64,000 bases of DNA from Clostridia bacterium (GTDB taxonomy: Bacteria > Bacillota > Clostridia > Christensenellales > CAG-138), in the NCBI GenBank assembly GCA_017394835.1, contig JAFPXD010000062.1, positions 24,072 to 88,071 of the forward strand. Reading direction: 5' to 3'. Positions 26,873 to 34,708 of the stretch are shown piece by piece (the stretch's first letter is position 1; each line of letters opens with the position of its first letter). Under the pieces are notes generated by a model. The model saw only the letters and a program-made list of their open reading frames with translations, did no database searches and was not told where the DNA came from. The position numbers and the translations under genes were made by a program.

Positions 26873-26902
26873 ACGACGGTTTTTTGACCGCCGTTTTTTC
26901 GT
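26873..26902 (+). terminator. Intrinsic terminator after the AraC gene
   Basis: ACGACGGT (26873-26880) pairs, with one mismatch, with ACCGCCGT (26887-26894), followed by TTTTTTCGTTTT. It closes the araC-type transcript about 90 bases after the stop. Confidence 0.7.
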
Positions 26903-26910
26903 TTTAATAC

Positions 26911-26970
26911 ACCTCATCCGACCTCGGGCAAAGGCCCTCGGCCACCTTCCCCTCGAGGGGAAGGCATAAC
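26911..26970. repeat. Dispersed CTTCCCC-GGGGAAG palindromic repeat
   Basis: ACCTCATCCG, then CCACCTTCCCCTCGAGGGGAAGG, a near-perfect palindrome centred on CTCGAG. Relatives lie at 30388, 56546-56685 and 60180-60590. The stretch 26785-27115 otherwise holds only the terminator and the next promoter. Confidence 0.75.
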
Positions 26971-27055
26971 TCTACTTAAGGCGAAGGCATAAACCCCTCA
27001 TTTACCCAAAAAATTGCATCTTATCGCCCGAAAATGCATCTTGCGTGCCGGGGTG

Positions 27056-27084
27056 TTGCAATGGCGCGGCGGAGCGGTTACAAT
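27056..27084 (+). promoter_or_regulatory. Promoter of the flavodoxin-like operon
   Basis: -35 TTGCAA (27056-27061), a 17-base spacer and -10 TACAAT (27079-27084), 31 bases before the ATG. Confidence 0.65.
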
Positions 27085-27115
27085 ACAAACGACACGAAGA
27101 AGGAAGGTGATAACC

Positions 27116-27613
27116 ATGACGAATACGAAAGTTATCATTCATGATCTGGGCGGCGAATACGACGCGGTGTTTGAGGCCAAATGCGACCGCGTCATCTCCG
27201 CGGACGGCAAATACGCCCCCTGCAAGGGCTGCTTCGGCTGCTGGACCAAGCATCCGGCGGAGTGCTCGATGAAGGACGCGCTCCATCAGGCCTGCCGCGT
27301 CATCGGGCGGGCGGACGAGCTGGTGATCGTCACCCGCAGCCTCTACGGCGAATACAGCCCCGCCGTCAAGAACGTGCTGGACCGCGCGATCGGCACTTCC
27401 ACGCCGTTCTCCACCTACCGCGGACGACAGATGCACCACACGCTGCGCTACGGCAAACACGAGCTCTGGAAGGTGATCGTCTGCGGCGATATCACCGATG
27501 AGGAGAAGGAGACCTTCCGCTATCGTGCGGAGCGCAACGCCGTCAACGACGGATATGAGCGTTCGGAAGTCGTTTTTATCCGGGATATTTCGGAATTGGA
27601 GGAATTGCTGTGA
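27116..27613 (+). CDS. Flavodoxin-like NADPH-dependent FMN reductase family protein
   Basis: A 165-residue soluble protein with a flavodoxin-like fold. The C-K-G-C-F-G-C-W block near 37-44 is typical of iron-sulfur flavoprotein-like or multimeric flavodoxins, and V-T-R-S-L-Y-G-E-Y-S is the flavin-phosphate-loop region. Probably an FMN-dependent quinone or nitro reductase; the electron acceptor is unknown. ATG 27116 follows AAGGAAGGTG. It overlaps the next gene by four bases, forming a two-gene unit. Confidence 0.8.
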   Translation: MTNTKVIIHDLGGEYDAVFEAKCDRVISADGKYAPCKGCFGCWTKHPAECSMKDALHQACRVIGRADELVIVTRSLYGEYSPAVKNVLDRAIGTSTPFSTYRGRQMHHTLRYGKHELWKVIVCGDITDEEKETFRYRAERNAVNDGYERSEVVFIRDISELEELL

Positions 27614-28353
27614 AGACTCTGTTTATAAATTGCAGTCCCAAAAAGAGCTTCAGCGCTTCGAGCTGGTTCCTGGCCATGCTGCGCCTGTTCACCGCCGGCA
27701 AAAAGGTCAGTGAGAAGCTGCGCACCCCCGCGGATCATGCCCGCATACTGGAGCAGCTCCGCGGCGCCGACGCCGTCGTGTTCTGCCTCCCGCTTTACGT
27801 GGACGGCATACCCTCCCACGTGCTCCGCTTCATGGAGAAGATGGAGGCCTTCTGCAAGGAGAACGCGCTAACGCCGAAGGTGTACTGCGTGGCCAACAAC
27901 GGCTTCATCGAGGGGAAGCAGAACGAGCCGCTGATGCGGAGCTTCGAGCATTTCTGCGCCCGCGCCGGCCTCGGCTGGGGCGGCGGCGTCGGGATCGGCG
28001 GCGGCGTTATGCTGAACGTGACCCGCATACTGTTCCTCGTGGATATCGGCCTGCTGCTGCTCAACACCGTGCTCAGCGCCGCCCGGACCGGGAACTTCTT
28101 CCCCGGGGGCGCGTGGATCAGCTTCACGGAGAACGCCGCGATCCTGCTGTATTTCAACCTCGGCGCGCTCGTTTACCTGATCCGTATGGCGCATTTCATC
28201 CGCAAAGGAACCTGCAGCGGCAAAAAATACACCCGGATCCTGATCCCGTCGTTCATATTCATACTGTTCGCGGATATCTTTTTCATCATCGTCTCCGCTT
28301 TCGAGGGCGGCCTCTTCCGGGGCTGGCTCGCGAAAAAGGAGTATCAGGAATAA
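27610..28353 (+). CDS. Membrane-anchored flavodoxin-like protein
   Basis: A 247-residue protein with GTG start. Residues 1-120 are flavodoxin-like (I-N-C-S-P-K-K-S phosphate loop, F-C-L-P-L-Y-V-D-G-I-P-S). Residues about 135-235 contain three or four hydrophobic helices, unusual for this fold. It is coupled to the cytosolic partner upstream, so the pair may pass electrons to or from the membrane. The split of a soluble domain with a membrane tail is seen directly; the electron-transfer role is inference. Confidence 0.75.
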   Translation: MKTLFINCSPKKSFSASSWFLAMLRLFTAGKKVSEKLRTPADHARILEQLRGADAVVFCLPLYVDGIPSHVLRFMEKMEAFCKENALTPKVYCVANNGFIEGKQNEPLMRSFEHFCARAGLGWGGGVGIGGGVMLNVTRILFLVDIGLLLLNTVLSAARTGNFFPGGAWISFTENAAILLYFNLGALVYLIRMAHFIRKGTCSGKKYTRILIPSFIFILFADIFFIIVSAFEGGLFRGWLAKKEYQE

Positions 28354-28402
28354 AGGCGATAGCGCCCGCCAAACCGTTTGAATCATCATTAGGAGGCCCA
28401 CA

Positions 28403-29458
28403 ATGAGTTCTGTATTCGAAAAGCTTCTCAATCGCATTCTGTTCAGCAATTACAACGGCCTGCCCGTCAGCGGCAGCTATGCTGTCAAGGAGGCCGAGGT
28501 CATCCTGATCGATCGGAAGAGGAACGATCCCTTCGAGAAGGCCGGCGCCCCCCGCGAGGTTCCGGTGCATCTCTATTATCCGGAAACGGAGGGGACGGAG
28601 CGCTTCCCGCTCGTGATCTTCTCCCACGGGGCCTTCGGATTCTATAAGAGCAACGGCTCCACCTATGAGGAGCTGGCCTCCAACGGTTACGTCGTCGCCG
28701 CCCTCGATCATCCGCATCACGCGATGTTCACGAAGAATTCCCGCGGGAAGCGCGTGATCGTTTCCGGCGCGTTCATGAAGAGCATCCGCGAGATGCGCCC
28801 CGACCTCAAGGCCGAAAGGCAGTATGAGCGCTACGTCGAATGGATGGGCATCCGCACCCCGGATATCTGCTTCGTGATAGACGAGCTCAAGGCCGCCGCC
28901 GGAAAAGGCGAGGCGGGAGAGAACTGGCACGTCGAAAAGGAAAATGCCGGGGCGATCCCGACCGTGCTTCGCCTGATCGACGCCGCCAGCATCGGCGTTA
29001 TGGGCCACTCTATGGGCGGAGCCGCGGCGGTCGAGACCGGCAGGGTGCGGAGCGACGTTTCCGCCGTCATCGACCTGGACGGCACCATGCTTGGGGAATA
29101 CACCGGCGTTGAAAACGATACCCTCACCGTCCGCGAGGAGCCATATACCGTTCCGGTGCTTGAATTTGTGAACTGGGAACAGTATAATGAGCTTAAGAAG
29201 GACCTGTCGGAGGGCTTGCGCTATCCCAACGACGTGCTGATCCGCAGCGCGGCCGAGGGGTTCACGACGACCCTGCGAGATACGAAGCATATGGACTTCA
29301 CCGATCTGCCCCTGGCCTCCCCCTTCCTGGGGAAGAAGCTCGGAACGGGCGAGCGCGATACCGCGGAGGCGCTGACGATCGTCAATTCGCTGGTGCTGGG
29401 GTTCTTTGATACTTATCTGAAAGGCGAGGGTGAGTTCAGGGTCGATGAAATTTACTGA
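28403..29458 (+). CDS. Alpha/beta hydrolase, PAF-acetylhydrolase/dienelactone type
   Basis: A 351-residue serine hydrolase without signal peptide. The core shows P-L-V-I-F-S-H-G-A-F-G (oxyanion region), nucleophile elbow G-H-S-M-G-G near residue 199, an acid in D-L-D-G-T-M and a C-terminal T-K-H-M-D-F-T-D containing the likely catalytic His. It resembles bacterial platelet-activating-factor acetylhydrolase-like esterases. ATG 28403 follows AGGAGG. It lies 49 bases after the flavodoxin pair and 15 bases before a LytTR regulator. Confidence 0.85.
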   Translation: MSSVFEKLLNRILFSNYNGLPVSGSYAVKEAEVILIDRKRNDPFEKAGAPREVPVHLYYPETEGTERFPLVIFSHGAFGFYKSNGSTYEELASNGYVVAALDHPHHAMFTKNSRGKRVIVSGAFMKSIREMRPDLKAERQYERYVEWMGIRTPDICFVIDELKAAAGKGEAGENWHVEKENAGAIPTVLRLIDAASIGVMGHSMGGAAAVETGRVRSDVSAVIDLDGTMLGEYTGVENDTLTVREEPYTVPVLEFVNWEQYNELKKDLSEGLRYPNDVLIRSAAEGFTTTLRDTKHMDFTDLPLASPFLGKKLGTGERDTAEALTIVNSLVLGFFDTYLKGEGEFRVDEIY

Positions 29459-29473
29459 CCGCCCCGAAGCAAA

Positions 29474-29911
29474 ATGAACGTACGGATCGAACAGACCGGG
29501 AAAGAGCAGGAGGAGCTGGTCCTCATCCGCTGCCACGCAGTAACGGAGGAGGTGCGGGATATCGCGGCCTTCGCCAAATCCCGCTCCGGCAGCCTGACCG
29601 CCTCCGCCGACGAAAGGCAGTACGAGGTCGCCGTGACGGACGTCTGCTACATCGAATCGGTGGACGGCAAGACCTTTCTCTATACGAAAAAACGGGTCTA
29701 TGAGACCTCATACCGCATATACGAGTTGGAGGAGATGCTCAAGGCGAAGCATTTCCTCCGGGTATCCAAGCCCATGCTCGTCAACCTGATGAAGATCCGC
29801 TCGATCCAGCCCGCGCTGAACGGAAGGTTCACGGCGGTGCTGAGCTCCGGCGAGAAGATCATCATCTCCCGCAATTACGTTAAAGCGCTGAAGGAAGCGC
29901 TGAAAGGCTGA
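29474..29911 (+). CDS. LytTR-family DNA-binding regulator
   Basis: A 145-residue protein. Residues about 45-143 are a LytTR domain (V-C-Y-I-E-S-V-D-G-K-T-F-L-Y-T, F-L-R-V-S-K-P-M-L-V-N-L, I-I-S-R-N-Y-V-K-A-L-K). It has no receiver domain, which fits the small stand-alone LytTR regulators paired with DUF3021 membrane proteins. The partner gene follows after five bases. Such pairs usually autoregulate and control an adjacent gene, here perhaps the hydrolase or flavodoxins upstream. Confidence 0.92.
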   Translation: MNVRIEQTGKEQEELVLIRCHAVTEEVRDIAAFAKSRSGSLTASADERQYEVAVTDVCYIESVDGKTFLYTKKRVYETSYRIYELEEMLKAKHFLRVSKPMLVNLMKIRSIQPALNGRFTAVLSSGEKIIISRNYVKALKEALKG

Positions 29912-29916
29912 GGACC

Positions 29917-30357
29917 ATGGATATCAAACGCTTTATTATCAATAAACTGATCCTGTTCTTCATGCTTTCGACGCTGATCACCGTCGCGGTGGCGCTGATC
30001 GGCTCCGCCTTCGCCGGCGAAGAGAGCATCGGCTACAAAACGATGCTGATGCCAATCGGCTACGCCGCGCTCTGCATGCTGCCGACCTTCGTGACATATT
30101 CCAAACGCGAGCTCTCGCTCAAGGAACTGCTGCTGCGCAAGGCGCTGATGCTCGTGCTGCTGGAGGGCGTGATGATGCTGATCGTTTTCACGAGCCCCGT
30201 TATCGACAGCAGCGATATCCGCGCCGTGCTGACCATCGCCGCGAGCGTGCTGGTGATCTTCGTGCTGGTGAACCTCTTCCTCTGGCTCAAGGACTCCGCC
30301 GAAGCGAAGAAAATGAACCGCGACCTGGAAAAATTCCTGCAGCAGCATGAGGAGTAA
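29917..30357 (+). CDS. DUF3021 membrane protein, LytTR partner
   Basis: A 146-residue protein with four predicted transmembrane helices (about 11-31, 43-60, 74-92, 100-125) and a charged C-terminal helix. Size, topology and position directly after a LytTR gene identify the DUF3021 family, in which the membrane protein is thought to hold the regulator inactive until a signal arrives. ATG 29917 is 5 bases from the LytTR stop. Confidence 0.88.
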   Translation: MDIKRFIINKLILFFMLSTLITVAVALIGSAFAGEESIGYKTMLMPIGYAALCMLPTFVTYSKRELSLKELLLRKALMLVLLEGVMMLIVFTSPVIDSSDIRAVLTIAASVLVIFVLVNLFLWLKDSAEAKKMNRDLEKFLQQHEE

Positions 30358-30387
30358 CGAGCCCATGGCTTCCACTGGAGCTCGCAT

Positions 30388-30409
30388 GGCTTCCCCTGGA
30401 GGGGAAGCC
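30388..30409. repeat. CTTCCCC-type palindrome
   Basis: GGCTTCCCC-TGGA-GGGGAAGCC, a perfect 9-base stem of the dispersed repeat family. The surrounding 30358-30480 holds no gene. Confidence 0.6.
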
Positions 30410-30489
30410 GGCTGCCGAGTTATGCGAGGCAGACTGATGAGATGAACAAAATCGAAGGGGCTGCTGCACTAAGCCCCATCAAAAACAAG

Positions 30490-30517
30490 ACCGGGTAGCC
30501 CGCAAGGGTTGCCCGGT
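30490..30517 (+). terminator. GC-rich hairpin with GCAA loop
   Basis: ACCGGGTAGCCC (30490-30501) pairs with GGGTTGCCCGGT (30506-30517) around GCAA. There is no proper T run, and the right arm overlaps a promoter-like TTGCCC-N17-TATAAT (30509-30514, 30532-30537). It could be terminator, attenuator or operator. Confidence 0.45.
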
Positions 30518-30605
30518 TTGCTGCTTTCATGTATAATCAATTTGCTGAAAAACCACACAGAAAGCGAGAAGATCGTACAATGAAAGCGCGTGAAAAAAAG
30601 TAGTA

Positions 30606-30846
30606 TTGCTTATAGTATTCTTCGTTATCGTCTTCCTCGACAGGAAGCTTTCCGCGCTCCACGGGCAGAACACGGCGATCAGGCCGCTGATACGCGGCGC
30701 TTCTCCCGAGGAGGTCGACCGAAACATCGACCGCCTCTATAATGAAAGACACGAAAAATACGCGGCCTCGTCCGGATCTCACCGTCGATCCGGACGAGGA
30801 CGGCGCCGCGGAAAAGGTGCTGGAGTTCTTTTTGGAGAACCGCTGA
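30606..30846 (+). pseudogene. Possible frameshifted small membrane protein
   Basis: A frame from 30606 begins with a hydrophobic stretch (L-I-V-F-F-V-I-V-F-L) then L-I-R-G-A-S-P-E-E-V-D-R-N-I. Near 30745-30780 sensible coding seems to shift to another frame, where ATG 30742 leads to D-E-D-G-A-A-E-K-V-L-E-F-F-L-E-N-R and a stop at 30846. A single indel would join them into one ~80-residue protein. A promoter-like TATAAT stands upstream at 30532. Confidence 0.35.
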
Positions 30847-30901
30847 TCCGACGGCCGTTTTACTCAGAAAAATATATTATGCTTTTTACCGCTTTCGGCG
30901 C

Positions 30902-30925
30902 AACCTTTCACGGGCGGGGGCGGTA
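30902..30925 (+). promoter_or_regulatory. Possible ECF-type promoter of the sigma operon
   Basis: AAC at 30902-30904 and CGGTA at 30921-30925 are separated by 16 bases, close to the AAC-N16-CGT pattern of autoregulated ECF sigma promoters. A plain TATTATAT -10-like stretch overlaps, so this is uncertain. Confidence 0.4.
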
Positions 30926-30966
30926 TTATATGTGAACGGCGATAAAAAGGGAAGGAGAATGCGAGC

Positions 30967-31518
30967 ATGAACGTTCGTCGGGCGGAAACTGCGGCAGAAG
31001 CCGCAAAGGCGGAGGGCTGCGTTATTTCTTTGCCTCCGCTTGTTGACCCGGAGGACGTCTACCGCAGATATTCGGGCATGGTGTTCAGGCTCGCGCTGGC
31101 AAGATGCCGAAGCCGGGCCGACGCCGAGGACGTCATGCAGGAGGTCTTCCTGCGGTACGTCCGCAGGGATCCGAAGCTCGATACCGCGGAGCATCAGCGC
31201 GCGTGGCTCATAAAAGCGACGATCAACTGTACGAACACGCTGCTGTCGAGCGCATGGAACAAGCGCACGGCGCTATACAGCGAACTCACGCAGCTTGCGC
31301 CGACCTTCCCGGATGAAAGCGCCGCCGATATTTACGCCGCCGTACTGCGCCTGCCGAAAAAGCAGAGGACGGCTGTACACCTCTATTACTATGAGGGTTA
31401 CCGCGTAAAGGAGATCGCTTCTCTCATGGACGTCAGCGAAAGCGGGGTAAAATCCCTGCTGCACCGCGCAAGAGAGGGGCTTGAAAAGGACCTGAAAGGA
31501 GATTATTTCGATGTTTGA
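30967..31518 (+). CDS. ECF-type RNA polymerase sigma factor
   Basis: A 183-residue sigma-70-family factor with region 2 (V-Y-R-R-Y-S-G-M-V-F-R-L-A, S-R-A-D-A-E-D-V-M-Q-E-V-F-L-R) and region 4 (L-P-K-K-Q-R-T-A-V-H-L-Y-Y-Y-E-G-Y, I-A-S-L-M-D-V-S-E-S-G-V-K-S-L-L-H-R-A-R). The N-terminal 25 residues are extra. It overlaps the beta-propeller gene by eight bases, so the two are co-expressed and probably form a sigma/anti-sigma pair. Confidence 0.93.
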   Translation: MNVRRAETAAEAAKAEGCVISLPPLVDPEDVYRRYSGMVFRLALARCRSRADAEDVMQEVFLRYVRRDPKLDTAEHQRAWLIKATINCTNTLLSSAWNKRTALYSELTQLAPTFPDESAADIYAAVLRLPKKQRTAVHLYYYEGYRVKEIASLMDVSESGVKSLLHRAREGLEKDLKGDYFDV

Positions 31519-33685
31519 AGATGATTACAAGGCCGCAAACGACGCGCTCGCGCCTTCCTCTGAGGCGGAGCAGCGCACGCTTGCCTCCATGCGCCGCGCG
31601 GATCGCTCCGGGAAAAAGCCCCGCAGGATCTCCGTGGGCCTTCGAAACGCCATCACGGCCTGCCTTTGCCTGCTTTTAGCCGCGCCCGCGGTGTTCGGCG
31701 CCGTGAAGCTCGCCTCCAAGCCCTCCGAAAGGACAAATCCGGCCGAGCCGACGGAATACAGCGCCGCAGTTCCCAATGCCGAACCCGCCGGCGATTATTC
31801 CGAGGTTTTCGCTTGGCTGCGTCCCACCCTCTCCGACACCGCAAGCTTCAGAGACGGTTATTTTTGGTATGATGCATCGAATGGGGGCGAGATCGAGAAG
31901 AGCGCATACGAAGGCGTGAGAGCGATCGGAGCGCCGACTGCGATGGACGGCGTTAAGGCATGTTCGGGAGATCATTCCGATACCAACGTCCAGGTTGAAG
32001 GCGTCGACGAATCCGACATTGTAAAGACCGACGGCAGATACATATACGTGCTCAATAACGAGGGCGTCGCAGTGCTCAAAGCCGAAGGCGCCGATACCCG
32101 CGCTGTCGCCCATATCTACGAAAGCGAAATGCCCCTTCACAACGAGGAGGCCGGCAGGAGCTTCTGCGGCATGTACCTTGCGAACGGCAAGCTCATCGTC
32201 ATCGCGCAGGAGTATAAGCATCTGCCCATCTATTTCAGGGACCCGATCGTCTATGGGAAGGAAGCCGATACCGAAACGAACGACGCGAACGAAAGCGCCG
32301 AGCCCGAGAGCACCGAGGAGTGCTATTATTGCTTCGGCTGGTTCCGCGGCGATACCATGGTCTACGTATTCGATGTCGGGGATCCGGAAAGGCCCGAGCG
32401 AATCTCCGCGCTCTGCGTTGAGGGCAGCTTCAACGATTCCCGCGTGACCGACGGCAGGCTGTACGTTATCACCTCGTATAGTCCCGATACCGAGGTCTAT
32501 CCCGACGATCCCTCGACGTTTATCCCCGGCTGCTTCGATAACGACGGCAAGTGCGAACTGACCTCCGTTTCCAACATCGCGCGCATAGGAGAGGGCGGAA
32601 GCTACACCTATATCGCCGCGCTGGACGTTTCGGATCCCTCCGCGTTCTCGGACACTCTCGCTCTGCTCGGATCAACGGACACGATCTACTGCAGCGGGAC
32701 CTCGATATACCTTACCATGTCAAATTATGAGGAGAAGAAGGAGATCGTCCGCTTCTTCACAGACGATGACTGCGAATGTACCATCGACGCCAATGGCGAC
32801 CATGAGGGGACCCTCATTACATGGTATGAAAAGACCGGGATTTGCCGCGTATCGCTTGCGGGAGGGAAACCCGTACTCGCCGCGCAGGGCTTAGTTGACG
32901 GCACGTGTCTCAACCAATTCTCGCTGGACGAATACGACGGGCATCTTCGCATTGCAGTTACGAAAAGCGTTTCCCATTGGGTAGAGCAGGCGCTTGAAGA
33001 CGGAGGCGAGATCAGTTACTTCGTCGATGATGAAGACGAGGTCAACGCCGTCTACGTACTTAACTCCGACCTCGTCACAGTCGGCAGGCTCGAGGGCCTT
33101 GCCAAAGGCGAGCTTATCAAGTCCGTCAGGTTTATGGGCGATATCGGTTACGTCGTCACCTTCCGCCAGACCGATCCTCTGTTCAGCATCGACCTTTCCG
33201 TTCCCGCTTCGCCCAAGGTGATGGGCAAGCTCAAGATCCCCGGCTTCTCGGAGTATCTGCACGGCTGGGGCGACGGTCTGCTCTTCGGATTCGGGCAGAT
33301 GGCCGATACCGAGACCGGCGGCACGCAGGGCATAAAGCTGTCCATGTTCGATATTTCCGACCCGACCAACGTAAAAGAGCGCGCCAGCCTTCATATTGAA
33401 AACATAGATTATTCCGCAGCGGAATACGACCATAAGGCGATACTGGTCGCTCCCGAGCGCGGGCTCATAGGCTTCCCCGCGGAGTACGACAGCTATGCGA
33501 TCTACTCCTACGGCGAGGATGGCTTTGCGGAAAAGGCCCGTATAGTATTCGGCGATTCCGATTGGTGCGGCGCCGAAGGAAAGGGCCTCTACATTGGCTC
33601 CTGCTTCTACGTGATAGACGTTGCCGGCACGGTGTACGTCATCGATCTTAACGCCTTCGAGCTCACCGCGACGGTGAAATTCTGA
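31511..33685 (+). CDS. Membrane-tethered beta-propeller protein, putative anti-sigma
   Basis: A 724-residue protein. A cytoplasmic segment (1-40) precedes one membrane helix (about 43-65) and a large extracytoplasmic beta-propeller domain (Pfam Beta_propel type; V-E-G-V-D-E-S-D-I-V-K-T-D-G-R-Y-I-Y-V is its hallmark). Two acidic low-complexity inserts occur. Coupling to the ECF sigma gene suggests that the short N-terminal part binds sigma and the propeller senses an external signal. This role is inferred from arrangement; no classical zinc anti-sigma motif is present. Confidence 0.87.
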   Translation: MFEDDYKAANDALAPSSEAEQRTLASMRRADRSGKKPRRISVGLRNAITACLCLLLAAPAVFGAVKLASKPSERTNPAEPTEYSAAVPNAEPAGDYSEVFAWLRPTLSDTASFRDGYFWYDASNGGEIEKSAYEGVRAIGAPTAMDGVKACSGDHSDTNVQVEGVDESDIVKTDGRYIYVLNNEGVAVLKAEGADTRAVAHIYESEMPLHNEEAGRSFCGMYLANGKLIVIAQEYKHLPIYFRDPIVYGKEADTETNDANESAEPESTEECYYCFGWFRGDTMVYVFDVGDPERPERISALCVEGSFNDSRVTDGRLYVITSYSPDTEVYPDDPSTFIPGCFDNDGKCELTSVSNIARIGEGGSYTYIAALDVSDPSAFSDTLALLGSTDTIYCSGTSIYLTMSNYEEKKEIVRFFTDDDCECTIDANGDHEGTLITWYEKTGICRVSLAGGKPVLAAQGLVDGTCLNQFSLDEYDGHLRIAVTKSVSHWVEQALEDGGEISYFVDDEDEVNAVYVLNSDLVTVGRLEGLAKGELIKSVRFMGDIGYVVTFRQTDPLFSIDLSVPASPKVMGKLKIPGFSEYLHGWGDGLLFGFGQMADTETGGTQGIKLSMFDISDPTNVKERASLHIENIDYSAAEYDHKAILVAPERGLIGFPAEYDSYAIYSYGEDGFAEKARIVFGDSDWCGAEGKGLYIGSCFYVIDVAGTVYVIDLNAFELTATVKF

Positions 33686-33725
33686 AAGACGTAAAAGCAG
33701 AAAAAGCCCCATTCCCATGATACGA

Positions 33726-33764
33726 AAGCCGCTGCGGAGCTGCTTTTCAGCTCTGCGGCGGCTT
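33726..33764 (+). terminator. Long hairpin after the sigma operon
   Basis: AAGCCGCTGCGGAGCTG and CAGCTCTGCGGCGGCTT pair over 17 bases with a short TTTT-containing loop, 41 bases after the stop. The following GCTTTATAT is a weak U tract. Confidence 0.6.
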
Positions 33765-33784
33765 GCTTTATATAGCTGCGGGGA

Positions 33785-33900
33785 TCATGATCCGCTTCGC
33801 GGATGACCCCTCTCTTGGTTTTTCGCCTTCGGCTCAAAACCACTCCCCCACCACTGGGGAAGCGCGCTGACCCGCGCGGCTCGCTTCGCTCGTAACGGTA
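33785..33900. repeat. Repeat-rich edge of the IS remnant
   Basis: Short inverted repeats (ATCCGCTTCGCGGAT; CCCCCACCACTGGGG; CGCGCTGACCCGCGCG) resemble the dispersed repeat family. No coding sequence. It lies immediately left of the transposase fragment. Confidence 0.4.
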
Positions 33901-33901
33901 C

Positions 33902-34261
33902 TTCCTTATCAGGAAGACCAACGTCTTCCACAAGGATAATATGCGGTATGACGAAGAGACCGACAGCTTCACCTGCCCGAACCGCAAGCGTCTCATTCAC
34001 TCATACGACAGGGAAGTAAAGACCGATAACGGCTATACAGTCAAGAAGAGCTATTACGTCTGTGAGAGCTGCGAAGGATGTCCTTACAGGGAAAAGTGCT
34101 TCAAGGGTCAATACGAAAACCGAAAGATAGAGCTCTCCAAAACAATGCGCCGCCAAACGGAAGAGGCCGAGGAGCGCATCTCGACCCCCAAAGGAATAAT
34201 TCTCCGCGTGAACCGATCGATACAGGTAGAGGGAGTTTTCGGGGTATTGAAGCAGGACTAA
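33902..34261 (+). pseudogene. IS1182-family transposase, C-terminal fragment
   Basis: The frame reads from about 33902 (F-L-I-R-K-T-N-V-F-H-K-D-N) into F-T-C-P-N, then Y-Y-V-C-E-S-C-E-G-C-P-Y-R-E-K-C and E-G-V-F-G-V-L-K near the end: the cysteine-rich middle and C-terminal parts of IS1182-type DDE transposases. The catalytic first half and the end are missing. An inactive relic. Confidence 0.8.
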
Positions 34262-34322
34262 CCGAATCCGTAAACGGCGCTATGAACGCCGAGTGACAGA
34301 CATGAAAAGGAGCGTAAAGCAA

Positions 34323-34448
34323 ATGAAGAAGTACGACGATCCCGAGATAGAGCTCGTAAGCTTTGACGTTGAAGACGAGACCGATTTCGGAGGCGACAAT
34401 GAGATCTCCGCCGGCGAGCTGTTCCCGGACAGGCAGATCGATTGGTAA
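34323..34448 (+). CDS. Short acidic peptide (41 residues), possible RiPP-like precursor
   Basis: A small gene starting M-K-K-Y-D-D-P-E-I-E-L-V-S-F-D-V-E-D and ending P-D-R-Q-I-D-W, with a G-G-D-N segment in the middle. AAGGAG stands upstream of ATG 34323 and a strong terminator follows the stop, so it is probably expressed. The M-K-K-Y-x-x-P-E start followed by a hydrophobic-acidic stretch resembles short peptides widespread in gut Clostridia; some relatives sit with radical-SAM or export genes, none of which is present here. Function unknown. Confidence 0.6.
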   Translation: MKKYDDPEIELVSFDVEDETDFGGDNEISAGELFPDRQIDW

Positions 34449-34476
34449 GGAGCCGCCGCCTTGAACACACAAACAT

Positions 34477-34515
34477 GGGCTGCCCCGTATACGCGGGGCG
34501 GCCCGAATTTGTTTT
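34477..34515 (+). terminator. Strong intrinsic terminator after the short peptide
   Basis: GGGCTGCCCCG (34477-34487) pairs with CGGGGCGGCCC (34494-34504), then GAATTTGTTTTT. It isolates the peptide gene as a single transcript. Confidence 0.8.
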
Positions 34516-34607
34516 TGGCCGCCTTGAGCATAGAGCGTACCCTCAAGCTGCGGTGATCTTGAAGAAAGCAGGCGTCCGGCCGCCGAATGTCCTTATGCCA
34601 AAATCCG

Positions 34608-34651
34608 TTGATTATCGCTTCATATTATGGTAAACTTATTTCGACCGATCG
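34608..34651 (+). promoter_or_regulatory. Promoter module C, relative of modules A and B
   Basis: -35 TTGATT (34608-34613), a 17-base spacer nearly identical to that of module A, -10 TAAACT (34631-34636), three bases, then TTCGACCGATCG (34640-34651). It lies 58 bases before the following gene. Confidence 0.65.
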
Positions 34652-34708
34652 TATACTGACTTTTATAAGGGACAGCGGGATCGGATCCCCGATAATCGAG
34701 GTGAGGAT

